A stretch of 64,000 bases of DNA. Origin: Cichorium intybus (taxonomy: Eukaryota; Streptophyta; Magnoliopsida; Asterales; Asteraceae). The translations under genes were made by a program, and so were the position numbers. The DNA is taken from the NCBI GenBank assembly GCA_023525715.1, contig CM042010.1, positions 80,911,894-80,975,893 of the forward strand, in the 5' to 3' direction. The notes under the pieces are model-generated. The model searched no databases. It was not told the DNA's origin and saw only the letters and a program-made list of their open reading frames with translations. Below, piece by piece: positions 20,739-32,569 of this stretch (its first letter is position 1; every line of letters begins with the position of its first letter).

Positions 20739-23045
20739 TAGTCCATAATCTATCACAACTCTTCATAATTGAGCATAACCTATCACAACCCTTCATAATG
20801 GTCCATAACCCAACACAACCCTTCTTAGTGGTCCATAACCCATCAGAACCTTCATAATGGTCCATAACCCATCATAACCCTTTATAATGCTCCATAACCC
20901 ATCACAACCTTTATAATGGTCCATAACCCATCACAACCCTTTATAATGGTCTATAACCTATCACAACCCTTCATAATTAAGCATAACCAATCATAACCCT
21001 TCATAATGGTCCATAACCCAACACAACCTTTTTTATGGTCCATAACTCATAACAACCCTTCATAATTGACCATAACCTATCACAACCCTTCATAATGCTC
21101 AATAACCCATAACAACCTTCATAATAGTACATAACCCATACAACCCTTCATAACGGTCCATAACCCATCACAACCATTTCTTATGGTCCATAACCCATCA
21201 CAACCCTTTCCATGATACATAAACCATCGCAACCCTACATAAGGGTCCATAACCATAACAACCCTTCATAATGGTCCATAACCCATACAAACCTTCATAA
21301 TAGTCCATAACCCATCACAACCCTTCATAATTGACCATAACCCATCACAACCCTTCATAATTGACCATTACCCATCACAACCCTTCCTATGGTCCATAAC
21401 CCGGCACAACCCTTTCTATGGTCCATAACCCATCGCAACCATTCATAAATAGCCATAACCCATCACAACACTTTATAATGGTCCATAACACATTGCAACC
21501 CCGCATAATGGTCCATAACCATAACAACCTTTCATAATGGTCCATATGTCTTACAAACCTTCATAATGGTCTATAACCCTTCATAATGATCCATAACCCA
21601 TCACAACCCTTTCTATGGTCCATAACCCATCACAACTCTTCATAATTTACCATAACCTATCACAACCCCTCATAATGGTCCATAACCCGTAATAACCCTT
21701 TATAGTGGTCCATAACCCATCACGACCTTCATAATGGTCCATAAGCCATCACAACCCTTTATAGTGTACCATTACCCATCACATCTCTTCATAATTAAGC
21801 AATACCCATCACAACCGTTCATAATGGTGCATAACCGAACACAACCCTTACTAATGTCCATAACCCATAACAATCCTTCATAATCGACCATAACCTATCA
21901 CAACCCTTAATAATGGTCAATAACCCATTATAATCCTTCATAATGGTTCATAACCAATCACAACCTTCATAAAAGTACATAACCCATACAACCCTTGATA
22001 ACAATCGATAACCCATCACAACCCTTTCTAATGGTCTATAACCCATCACAACCCTTTCTATGGTCCATAACCCATCGCAACCCTGCATAATAGTCCATAA
22101 CCCATACAAACCTTCATAATAGTCCATAACCCATCATAACCCTTCATAATTGACCATAACCCATCACAACCCTTCATAATTAACCCTAACCCATCACAAC
22201 CCTTCCTATGGTCCATAACCCAGCACAACCCTTTCTATGGTCCATAAACCATCACAACCCTTCCTAATTAACTATAACCTATCACAACACTTCTTAATGG
22301 TCTATAACATAGCAACCCTGTATAATGGTCCATTACCATAACAACCCTTCATAATGATCCATAACCCATAAAAACCTTCATAATGGTCCATAACCCATCA
22401 TAACCCTTCATAATGGTCCATAACCCAACACAACCCTTTCTATGGTCCATAATCTATAACAACTCTGCATAATTGACCATAACCTATCACAACCCCTCAT
22501 AATGGTCCATAACCCATCATAACCCTTCTTAGTGGTCTACAACACATCAGAACCTTCATAATGGTCCGTAACCCATCACAACCCTTTATAATGCTCCATA
22601 ACCCATCACAACCTTTATAATGGTCCATAACCCATTAAAACCCTTTATAATTGTCCATAACCCATCACAACCCTTTATAATTGAGCATAACCCATCACAA
22701 CCCTTCATAATGGTCCATAACCCAATGCAACCCTTTCTATGGTCCATAACCCATAACAACCCTTTATAATTGACCATAAGCTATCACAACCCTTTATAAT
22801 GGTCAATAACCCATCCTAATCCTTCATAATGGTTCATAACCCATCACAACCTTCATAATAGTACATAATCCATACAACCCTTCATAACGGTCCATAACCT
22901 TGACAACCCTTTTTTATGGTCCATAACCGAACACAACCTTTTCTATGGTCCATAACCCATCGCAACCCTGCATAATGGTCTATAACCATAAAAATCCTTC
23001 ATAATTGTCCATAACCCAACACAACCCTTTCAATAGTCCATAATC
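20739..23045 (+). repeat. 30-bp satellite array, segment B (second 2.6-kb block)
   Basis: Tandem copy of the block that precedes it. Shared anchor variants are AAGGGTCCAT at 18621 and 21241, and the SINE target site at 20450 and 23034. These give spacings of about 2,620 and 2,584 bp. Monomers are as in the neighbouring segments. Nothing else was found. Confidence 0.93.
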
Positions 23046-23328
23046 AACCATCACCCTGATGGCCTAGTGGATAAGGCTTTAGACTCTTTCTCTTCCCCCA
23101 TAAAGAGGTTCCAAGTTCTAATCCCACTCCTTCCCTTTCCCCATAGGGAGTGTTAGGTTTCAATCAGGGGATGGCCACTGGCCACCTCTCTACCCCCGTA
23201 GGTAATTGACCCAGACCACCCTGCTGCCAGGTGTGCGTGGGCCCCGAGGTTGCTTCATCAGGGTCATCCAAAGGATGGGTCTGGTGGGGTCCTCGTTTAT
23301 CAAAAAAAAAGAAAAAAAAGAAAAAAAA
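23046..23328 (+). mobile_element. tRNA-derived SINE, copy 2 (copied with its block)
   Basis: 283 bp, nearly identical to copy 1, with the same target duplication TAGTCCATAATC at 23034-23045 and 23329-23340. Because the surrounding satellite variants also match, this copy arose by duplication of the 2.6-kb block, not by a second transposition. It differs by a few substitutions and by a longer A/G tail. Confidence 0.9.
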
Positions 23329-25658
23329 TAGTCCATAATCTATCACAACTCTTCATAATTTAGCATAACCTATCACAAACCTTCATAATGGTCCATAACC
23401 CAACACAACCCTTCTTAGTGGTCCATAACCCATCAGAACCTTCATAATGGTCCATAACCCATCATAACCCTTTATAATGCTCCATAACCCATCACAACCT
23501 TTATAATGGTCCATAACCCATCACAACCCTTTATAATGGTCTATAACCTATCACAACCCTTCATAATTAAGCATAACCAATCATAACCCTTCATAATGGT
23601 CCATAACCCAACACAACCCTTTCTATGGTCCATAACCCATAACAACCCTTCATAATTGACCATAACCTATCACCATCCTTCATAAAGGTCAATAGCCCAT
23701 CCTAATCCTTCATAATGGTTCATAACCCATCACAACCTTCATAATAGTACATAATCTATACAACCCTTCATAACGGTCCATAACCCATCACAACCCTTTC
23801 TTATGGTCCATAACCAAACACAACCCTTTCTATGGTCCATAACCCATCGCAACCCTGCATAATGGTCCGTAACCAAAACAACCCTTTATAATGGTCCATA
23901 ACTCATACAAAGCTTCATAATAGTCCATAACCCATCACAACCCTTCATAATTGACCATAACCCATCGCATCCCTTCATAATTGACTATAACCCATCACAA
24001 CCCTTCCTATGGTCCATAACCCATCACACAACCCTTTCTAAGGTCCATAACCGATCACAACCCTTCATAATTAACCATAACCCATCACAACACTTTATAA
24101 TGGTCCATAACACATTGCAACCCCGCATAATGGTCCATAACCATAACAACCCTTCATAATGGTCCATAACCCTTACAAAAATTTATAATGGTCCATAACC
24201 CATCACAACCCTTCAGAATGGTCCATAACCCAACAGAACCCTTTCTAAGTTCCATAACCCATCACAACTCTTCATAATTTACCATAACCTATCACAACCC
24301 CTCATAAATGCTCCATAACCCATCATAACCCTTTATATTGGTCCATAACCCATCACCACTTTCATTATGGTCCATAACCTATCACAACCCTTTATAATGC
24401 TCCATAACCCATCACAACCTTTATAATGGTCCATAACCCATTACAACCCTTTATAATGGTCCATAACTCAACACAACCCTTACTAAGGTCCATAAACCAT
24501 AATAACCCTTCATAATTGACCATAACCTATCACAAACCTTCATAATGGTCAATAACCCATCATAATCCTTCATAATGGTTCATAACCCATCACAACCTTC
24601 ATAATAGTACATAACCCATACAACCCTTCATAACGGTCCATAACCCATCACAACCCTTTCTAATGGTCCATAACCCATCACAACCGTTTTTATGGTTCAT
24701 AACCCATCGCAACCTTGTATAATGGTCCATAACCATAACAACCCTTTATAATGGTATATATCCCATACAAACCTTCATAACAGTCCATAACCCATCACAA
24801 CCCATCATAATTGACCATACCCCATCACAACCCTTCATAATTGACAATAACCCATCATAACCCTTCCTATGGTCCATAACCCAGCACAACCCTTTCTATG
24901 GTCCATAATCCATCACAACCCTTCATAATTAACCATGACCCATCACAACACTTCATAATGGCCTATAACACATCGCAACCCAGCATAATGGTCCATAACC
25001 ATAACAACCCTTCATAATGGTCCATAACCCATACAAACCTTCATAATGGTCTATAACCCTTCACAACCCTTCATAATGGTCCATAACCCAACATAACCTT
25101 TTATATGGTCCATAATCCATCACAATCTTCATAATCGACCATAACCAATATCAAACACTCATAATGGTCCATAACCCATCATAAACCTTCTTAGCGGTCC
25201 ATAGCCATCACAACCTTCATAATGGTCCATAACCCATCACAACCCTTTATAATGGTCCTTAACCCATCACAACCTTTATAATGGTCCATAACCCATCACA
25301 ACCCTTTATAATGGTCCATAACCCATCACAACCCTTCATAATTAAGCATAACCTATCACAACTCTTCATAATGGTCCATAACCCAACACAACCTTTTCTA
25401 TGGTCCATAACTCATAACAACCCTTCATAATTGACCATAACCTATCGTAACCCTTCATAATGCTCAATAACCCATCACAACCTTCATAATAGTACATAAC
25501 CCATACAACCCTTCATAACGGTCCATAACGCATCACAACCCTTTCTTATGGTCCATAACCTATCACAACCCTTTCCATGATACATAAACCATCGCAACCC
25601 TGCATAAGGGTCCATAACCATAACAACCCTTCCTAATGGTCCATAACCCATACAAACC
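23329..25658 (+). repeat. 30-bp satellite array, segment C
   Basis: The first part repeats what follows SINE copy 1. From 23969 it matches the flanks of copia-1 and LINE-1 (4567-4680 and then 17114 onward). It therefore contains the unfilled sites of both: ATCCC at 23969 and ATTAACCATAACC at 24070-24082. It ends at LINE-2, whose left target duplication is 25647-25658. Confidence 0.93.
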
Positions 25659-25734
25659 AAATAAACCCTAATACACCAAAAACCTACTTTTTCTCTCTAG
25701 CAATTTTGAAGTTTTTGGGTTATTATTTTTCAAA

Positions 25735-28689
25735 ATGGCCGGTGTGTCACCGGGCATAATTCCTGGTCTAGATTCATCATTGGAAACCGGTGTGGTGCAA
25801 GGAAATCAAAATCATATGTTTGATGCACAAAGTTTTACAGAACCTGCAAGTACTTTCAATACGGTTGGAAAAAGAATAGAAAACATGAAGAACAAACAGC
25901 CACGTATTTTCAAACAATCTTGTGTAAAAAATACAGTGTTGGATATTTCCATTAACAGAAGTATACAAAAAAACAATTCCAGTGTTGGATATCTTCAAAA
26001 AAGAAAATCTGCTTCAACTAGAAAAGGAAGACATATACATTCTCAAATTGATCTCGAAAAACAAAAAAAATATAGAATGAATGCTGCTGTTTCGACTGAC
26101 GTTAGACATGCTTTGGAGAAGTGTGCTTCACCCAATTACCATCATGATCCCGAAGGTAGTTGCAAAGATGGTATGATAATGGATTACTCAGCAGATGATG
26201 CCGAAGAAGATGATGAAGATGTTGATGTTGAAGATGATGGTGAGGATGTTGAATGCACGAAACAAATGGACTGCATGAAACCCCATTTAACGCACGTTGG
26301 TGGACCTGGAAATTTGTCCCTTGGAGATGATTATGGTAAAGATGATGGTCATACAATAGCTTCGGATAACAACAATGGTGATTGCATGCTACACCACTTC
26401 ACTTCCGATCATGGAGGAACACCTTCGGCTACCGAACCTGCCTCATTTGCGAATGGAGAAGACAATCCAATTGCAACAAACATCAAACCGTTAATTGGGG
26501 AGGGCTTTTTCTGTTCTGCAAATGAAGTTGAAACTCAAACGAACGAAATTGTATCTTCTCCAAATGAAGTAGAAGCACCTACGGTCACCAACAAAATACC
26601 GATCAATGGGGAAGCCGGTGACTGCATGCTTCCTCACATCGGAGATGTCTTCCATGCGAGTGGGATATACGCTCCAACGGTCAAGAACACGAGTGGGATA
26701 TATGCTCCAATGGTCAAGCACACTCCCTCGAACATTGGGGAAGGTAACTCTACTTCTCCCTCTATTTTTCATATAAACCGTAAGTTGCTTGATCTAGACA
26801 AGGACAATGATAAGATTCCCATTAGTTTAAAGTCTCATTTGAATATAGATAAAAAGGACCAATATGTTTCTATTATGGGGCACAAACAAACCTACTTTTC
26901 TTCTTCCCAAGATGTTGCAAGCACATGTGAATTCAAAAGAAATTCCCAAACAATGCATAGGATCGGCATTTCTATGCCTTTGACCCATATAGATCAAAAT
27001 GGATCCACCTCCTCCATTCTTGGACAACCGCTAATTTCCAATTCGGCTTGCATTTTGGGCCCTCATAACTTGCATTCCCCTTTGGGCTATGATAAGACCA
27101 CTTCACTCTTGGGTCTTCCAAATCCCAAATCATCTACTAATTCAAAATGTCATCCTAAGCACATTAATTCAATAACTCCAAAGACAGTAAGGCCTTTTAA
27201 TAAAAATACCAATGTCTATAAGCCAAGTTTTATTCCAGATAATAATTCTAATATACGTAATATGGAATCAGAAAACAAAAATAATAACGCTTGGTCTCGT
27301 AAACTTCCGTTACTAATTAACTCTCAAGCAAACATTTTGAGTGGTTCGCACAAACACTCAAACGATAACTTTCGCTTCATTCCTAACTTACATCAAGATG
27401 TTGAGGTTCTCGTTGATATACCGGTGACGGTCGTTAATAAAATATGTATGACTCACGCTAGGACCATATGTGGTTATTTTGTTGGATGTAACATGAATTA
27501 CTCGGATGTCTGCTTTCTTGCTTCAAAGATGTGGTCCCAACATGGTCTTGAGGACGTTTTGTTAAATGGTAATGGAATTTATTTATTTAAATTTAACAAC
27601 GACCAAGGTCTACAACATGTTATAGCACACGACCCATGGACTTTTAGGGGTGTCCCTATTGTCATGCAAAAATGGAGACCTGGACTTAGCATACATAGAA
27701 AAAACCATGACAAACTCCCTCTATGGATTAAAATCCATGACATCCCTTATGAGACTTGGAGTGAGGAAGGATTAAGTCACATTGCTTCTAAAATTGGTAA
27801 GCCACTTTCCATGGACTCTTATACGGCTAATATGTGCACTTATGCTGCGGGTAAAGCAGTTTATGCCCGTGTCCTTCTCGAAGTCCCAACGCGTCCCTCA
27901 TGGGTTGACAAAGTGATCATCCGTATCCCCGATCCTCAAACACTTGAGTTTTCAACCCATACGCTTAGAGTTTAGTATGAATGAAAACCACCTATGTGCT
28001 CTCATTGTAAGGTTTTTTGTCATGAAACCCATATGTGTATGCATGTTATTGCCAAACCTAATGCTACTTCTACCATTACAACGGAAAATCTTGAACAACC
28101 AATTATAGAGAAAAACAATGATTTTATTATGGTTAAAAATAAGAATAACTCGTCAAAACATGTTTCTATAAATAACAAGGAAAATAATGAATCTTCTAAA
28201 ATCAATACGAGTAGAAAATACCTAAACAACATGCAAGATAACTCTTTTTCCAAAAATAATAACAATTTAAAAACAATTAGAAATAAGAAACGATTTGAGA
28301 AACGCCCGGTTTATAATAATAATCGACCCCCCATTTCCCCCCATTCTCCTAGTACCCCCTTTAAGGGTAAGGCAGCTATAGTTGGTTTCCCTAGACCTAT
28401 CCTACGCAACGCTTTCTCCATCCTAGAGGGTTGTCCTTCTAACGTCACGGATATTCCCTCTACTTCTTTCCCCCTGCCCCCTCCCGGTGCTCCCTCCCAA
28501 ATTTGTCTAGATGATTTTGATCCTGATGCTGATGACCTAATCAAAAAGGATAATTGTTTTGAGGTCGACTCTGATGATGGTGACACTGCCCAGTTCATTG
28601 CTAATGACACTGGATCCCATAATGATCACCATATGATAGCTCCGGCGTCCGAGCAGATGGACTCCACCACCCGCCCAGTTTCCATATGA
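25735..28689 (+). pseudogene. LINE-2 ORF1 (two stop codons)
   Basis: 984 codons from MAGVSPGIIPG. The region to ~residue 500 is variable, with an acidic patch (DDAEEDDEDVDVEDD), CMLHHF and CMLPHI motifs, and an 11-codon direct repeat SGIYAPTVKNT / SGIYAPMVKHT at 26661-26720. The DUF4283-like domain lies at about 550-740, and the CCHC knuckle CSHCKVFCHETHMC is at 27997-28038. Two stops precede the knuckle: TAG at 27973-27975 (GAG in LINE-1) and TGA a few codons later (TGG in LINE-1). The frame then stays open to TGA at 28687-28689, which overlaps the ORF2 start as ATGA. The product would coat element RNA. Confidence 0.9.
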
Positions 28690-31600
28690 CGCACATCGCT
28701 GCGTGGAATACTCGCGGTCTCTGTAAGCCTTCTCATCAGAAAGCTTTGAGAGATCTTATTCGCGATCAAAATCTCCAAATTTGTGCTTCCATCGAGACTC
28801 GTGCTTCTTTCTCTAATCTTCCTCTTATCTGTACTCGTGTTTTTGGCTCCTGGTCTTGGTCGTCTAACGGTCTTTTTTGCCCTCGGGAGACTAGAATTGT
28901 GGTATGGGACCCCCTAGCTGTTGATATGATGCTTCTTGACTTAAATGATCAGGTTATGTATTTCTCCGTTAAAAATCGTGCTTCTAATAAATCCTTCTTC
29001 TGCTCTTTCGTCTATGCTCATAATAATCACATACTGCGTCGCTCCCTTTGGCATTCTCTTTCGGCCCATAAGAATGTGGTTAAAGATGCCCCTTGGAACA
29101 TATTGGGTGATTTCAATGTTGCTCTTGACATGAAAGATAGCACCTATGGGTCTTCTGTTGTCTCTCGTGCCATGGAGGATTTCAGGGACTGTGTTAATCG
29201 CATGGAGATGGACGACCTTAACTATAAAGGTGTATTCTACACCTGGACCAAGTCTCCTAATGGTACTGGTGGAATTCTCAAGAAAATTGACCGTGTCATG
29301 GGAAATCCTAACTTCGTTGCTTCTTTCCCCTCTGCTTCTGTCAATTTTCTCCCCTACCGTTCATCCGACCATACCCCTGCTGTGCTTTCTCTTCCCCATC
29401 GATCTACTTTCAGCCCTAAACCGTTCAAGTTCCCTAATTTCCTGACTTATAAGAATGATTTCAAGCAGGTTGTTGCTAATTCTTGGAACCCCAATATCCC
29501 CGGCTATTGGATGTATAAGCTTTTCCAAAACCTTAAAAATCTGAAAAAGCCTCTACGACAGCTTCTTCGTAGCCAGGGCAACATCTTCTCTAAGGTTGTC
29601 TCCCTATGTACTGAGCTTGATAGAATTCAGATTGCTCTGGATCGGGACCCTTTCAATAAGGATCTTCATGAAGAACAATGCAGGTATCTCCTCGCTTATA
29701 ACGATGCTAGCCTTGATGAAGAGAGGTTCCTGAAACAAAAGGCTAAGGTTGACTGGCTTCGTGAGGGAGATAAAAATTTTGGATTTTTCCACAAATCCGT
29801 TACTAGCCGATTATCTCGTAATCGTATTGATTCTATCCAGGATGCTCATGGAAACTGGATAGCGGGGAATGAACTTCCAAACCTTTTTGTCTCCCACTTT
29901 CAAACTTTTTTAGGATCTTCCTACCCCTCCATTCCTATTTGTGACCCTTGTTCCCTTTTCTCTAATAAGCTTTCCCCTATCCAGTCTGCCGCCATGCTTA
30001 CTCCTGTTACATATGAGGAGGTTAGGTGCATCATGTTCCAAATGGGCGATGATAAAGCCCCTGGACCAGATGGCTTCACAGCTAAGTTCTTCAAGTCTGC
30101 TTGGGATATTGTGGGTACCGATGTTTGTTTGGCGGTTAAGGAGTTCTTTTCGTCTGGAAAACTCCTTAAGTCTTTCAACAACACCGTTCTTGCTCTCATC
30201 CCTAAGGTTGACTCCCCTTCCAAAGTCACTGATTTGCGGCCGATCGCATACTGTAATGTTGTTTACAAATGTATCAGCAAGATTATTGCAGACCGTATCA
30301 AGAACCATCTTTCTTGTTTGGTTGATGATAACCAGTCTGCTTTCATCCCTGGTCGTTTGATATCCGACAACGTTCTTCTTGTCCACGAGCTCATGCGGGG
30401 TTATCATCGAAACCGTGGACCACCAAGGTATGCTTTTAAAGTCGATATTCAAAAAGCTTATGACACAATGGACTGGTCTTTTCTTCGCACAATCTTGCTT
30501 GGATTTGGTTTCCCCGATCGTATGATTGACTGGATCATGACATGTGTTTCCACTACGGCTTACTCAGTAAGTATCAATGGTAACATACATTGTTTTTTTT
30601 TACGGTAAACGGGGCCTTCGCCAAAGTGACCCCCTCTCTCCCTATCTCTTCACTCTTGTTATGGAGGTGCTTAACCTTATGATCAAGAGAAAAATATCTG
30701 AATCCGATTTGTTTAAATTCCACCGCCAATGTGAGGAATAGAGTATCACACATCTATGCTTTGCCGATGATCTTCTCCACTTCTCTCATGGGGATAGATC
30801 TTCGGTAAGCATCATCTGTGATTCACTTGCTGAATTCTCTAGGGTCTCTGGGCTCCATCCTAATGTTGTGAAAAGCGAAGCCTTTTACTGCAATGTTGGT
30901 GAGAGTAAGATGGCTGCCATTGAACGTATAGTGGGGTTCCCTGAGGGTTCTTTCCCTGTTCGATACCTTGGCATCCCTCTTATCACCACCCGTCTTGCCC
31001 ACAAGGACTGTAAAGGACTTGTTGATAAAGTCAAATGCAGGATTAATGACTGGAAAAACAAGACTCTCTCCTTTGCTGGCCATCTCCAGCTCATCCTCTC
31101 TGTTCTTTCTTCTATGCAAATCTATTGGGCTTCTGTTTTTATTCTTCCTAAATCTATTTCTAACGATATTGAGAAGCTCATGAGGGGTTTCCTCTGGTGC
31201 CATGGTGAGTTGAAACGTGGTAAAGCCAAAGTATCCTGGAAAACTGTGTGTCTCCCTAAGGAACATGATGGACTGGGTATCCGTAATCTTGCTGTTTTTA
31301 ATGTTGCCCTTATGGCTTCTCATGTTTGGAGACTCCTCTCTAAGAAGGATTCCCTATGGGTCAAGTGGATACATTCTTACCGTCTCTGTGGCCGTAACTT
31401 TTGGGATGCCCCCAAAAAATACGGTTCAGGGTTTGCTTGGAGAAACATCCTTGATATGCGAAGTAAGATAAGAGAATTTATTGTATCCGACATTGGTGAT
31501 GGGTGCTCTACATCCGCTTGGTTCGATAACTGGCATACTGCTGGTCTACTATCTAAATTCATGTCTGCCCGTGACATCAGGGCAACGGGATTCAATCCCG

Positions 31601-32316
31601 ATAGTAAGGTTTCAGACCTTGTCCTCAATGGATCTTGGGTTCGGCCCGGCCAATGGAGGGACCTCCATCCTAATCTTCTTCCTCAAAACCCTCCTTCTCT
31701 ATCCCCTTCCGTTCCTGATAAACTACTATGGAGATCTAGTGACGGTAGTTTTTCAGAATTTTCTGTTCGTTCCGTTTGGCAGTCTATTCTACCCTATGAC
31801 CAACCTGTTGATTGGTATCATCTGGTTTGGTTCTCCCAAAATATCCCTAGACATGCATTCATTCTATGGGTTGCTCTTAAAAATCGTCTTAAGACTCATG
31901 ATAAAATCAAAATTTGGGATACTAACTCCAATCTCATTTGTGCCTTCTGCGGGGATTGTGCGGATTCACTTTCCCATCTTTTCTTTGAGTGTTCTTTCCC
32001 CTCTATGGTTTGGCATGATCTTCAACATGTCATGAATCTCTCCCTCGCCACTGATAACTGGTCCGATATCATTAATCAACTCAAGCCCGTGTCTAAGATT
32101 AAGACCATTTGGTCCATCATTAGAAGACTTGTGCTTGCTGGAGCTGTTTACCACATTTGGCAGGAAAGAAATTTTCGAATTTTCAAAAAAACAAAAAGAT
32201 CGTATCATGCAGTCGTTAATAGTGTTATGGATGATATACGCTGTAGACTGCTGAGTCTTTCTATGAAACCTTGCAATAATGTTAATTTGGCTAAAAGGAT
32301 ATGGACCATCCCTTAA
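28686..32316 (+). pseudogene. LINE-2 ORF2: endonuclease / reverse transcriptase (frameshifted)
   Basis: Starts at the ATGA overlap with ORF1. Endonuclease motifs AAWNTRGL, GDFNVALD, KKIDRVMG and SSDHTPAVLSL are present, as are reverse transcriptase motifs up to AFKVDIQKAYDTMDW. One extra base in a run of T near 30590-30600 shifts the frame, and the first part stops at 30608. The rest reads in another phase, with a TAG at 30739-30741, then an active-site region that reads FADDLLHFS instead of FADDLLLF, and the zf-RVT region CAFCGDCADSLSHLFFEC. It ends at 32314-32316. The protein would nick target DNA and reverse-transcribe at the nick. Confidence 0.92.
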
Positions 32317-32569
32317 CAACCTCCTATTGCTTCTATTTTTCTCTCCTTGTATGGTTTGTGTTTTTGCAGGTTGCGTTCCTTTATGTTATTGTTATGTTTC
32401 TATTCCCTTGTATTGTTTTTGGTTCCTAGTTTAGCTTTGTTGCCATTTGGGGCCTGTCCCGATGGATTTTATGTTTTTTCCTTTGGTGGGGAGTCCCCAA
32501 CCTCTAATTGTATTTATTCTTTTTATTAATAAAATTTGCCAGAGGTACCGTCCTCTTTACCCAAAAAAA
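32317..32569 (+). other. LINE-2 3' UTR with two hairpins
   Basis: Contains hairpin TGGGG-AGT-CCCCA (32487-32499), AATAAAA, hairpin AGAGG-TACCGT-CCTCT (32541-32556), then TTTACCC and seven A. The layout is the same as in the other two LINE copies. Confidence 0.7.

Larger units (their letters stand above)
25659..32569 (+). mobile_element. LINE-2, L1-type non-LTR retrotransposon, full length but mutated
   Basis: A 6.9-kb uninterrupted copy with both ORFs, a 3' UTR and a short A tail. The target duplication is CCCATACAAACC (25647-25658 and 32570-32581). Unfilled paralogous sites are at 18662-18673 and 21282-21293, where the satellite continues with TTCATAATAG just as it does to the right of LINE-2. 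ORF1 has two nonsense codons; ORF2 has a frameshift and a nonsense codon. Confidence 0.94.

Noticed and set aside
17114..25658. Telomere-like repeat, because AACCC recurs
   Set aside because: Spacing is not 7 bp and the TTTAGGG/CCCTAAA unit is absent. The true period is about 30 bp.
17114..25658. CRISPR-like array
   Set aside because: There are no unique spacers between identical repeats; the units are head-to-tail diverged satellite monomers in plant DNA.
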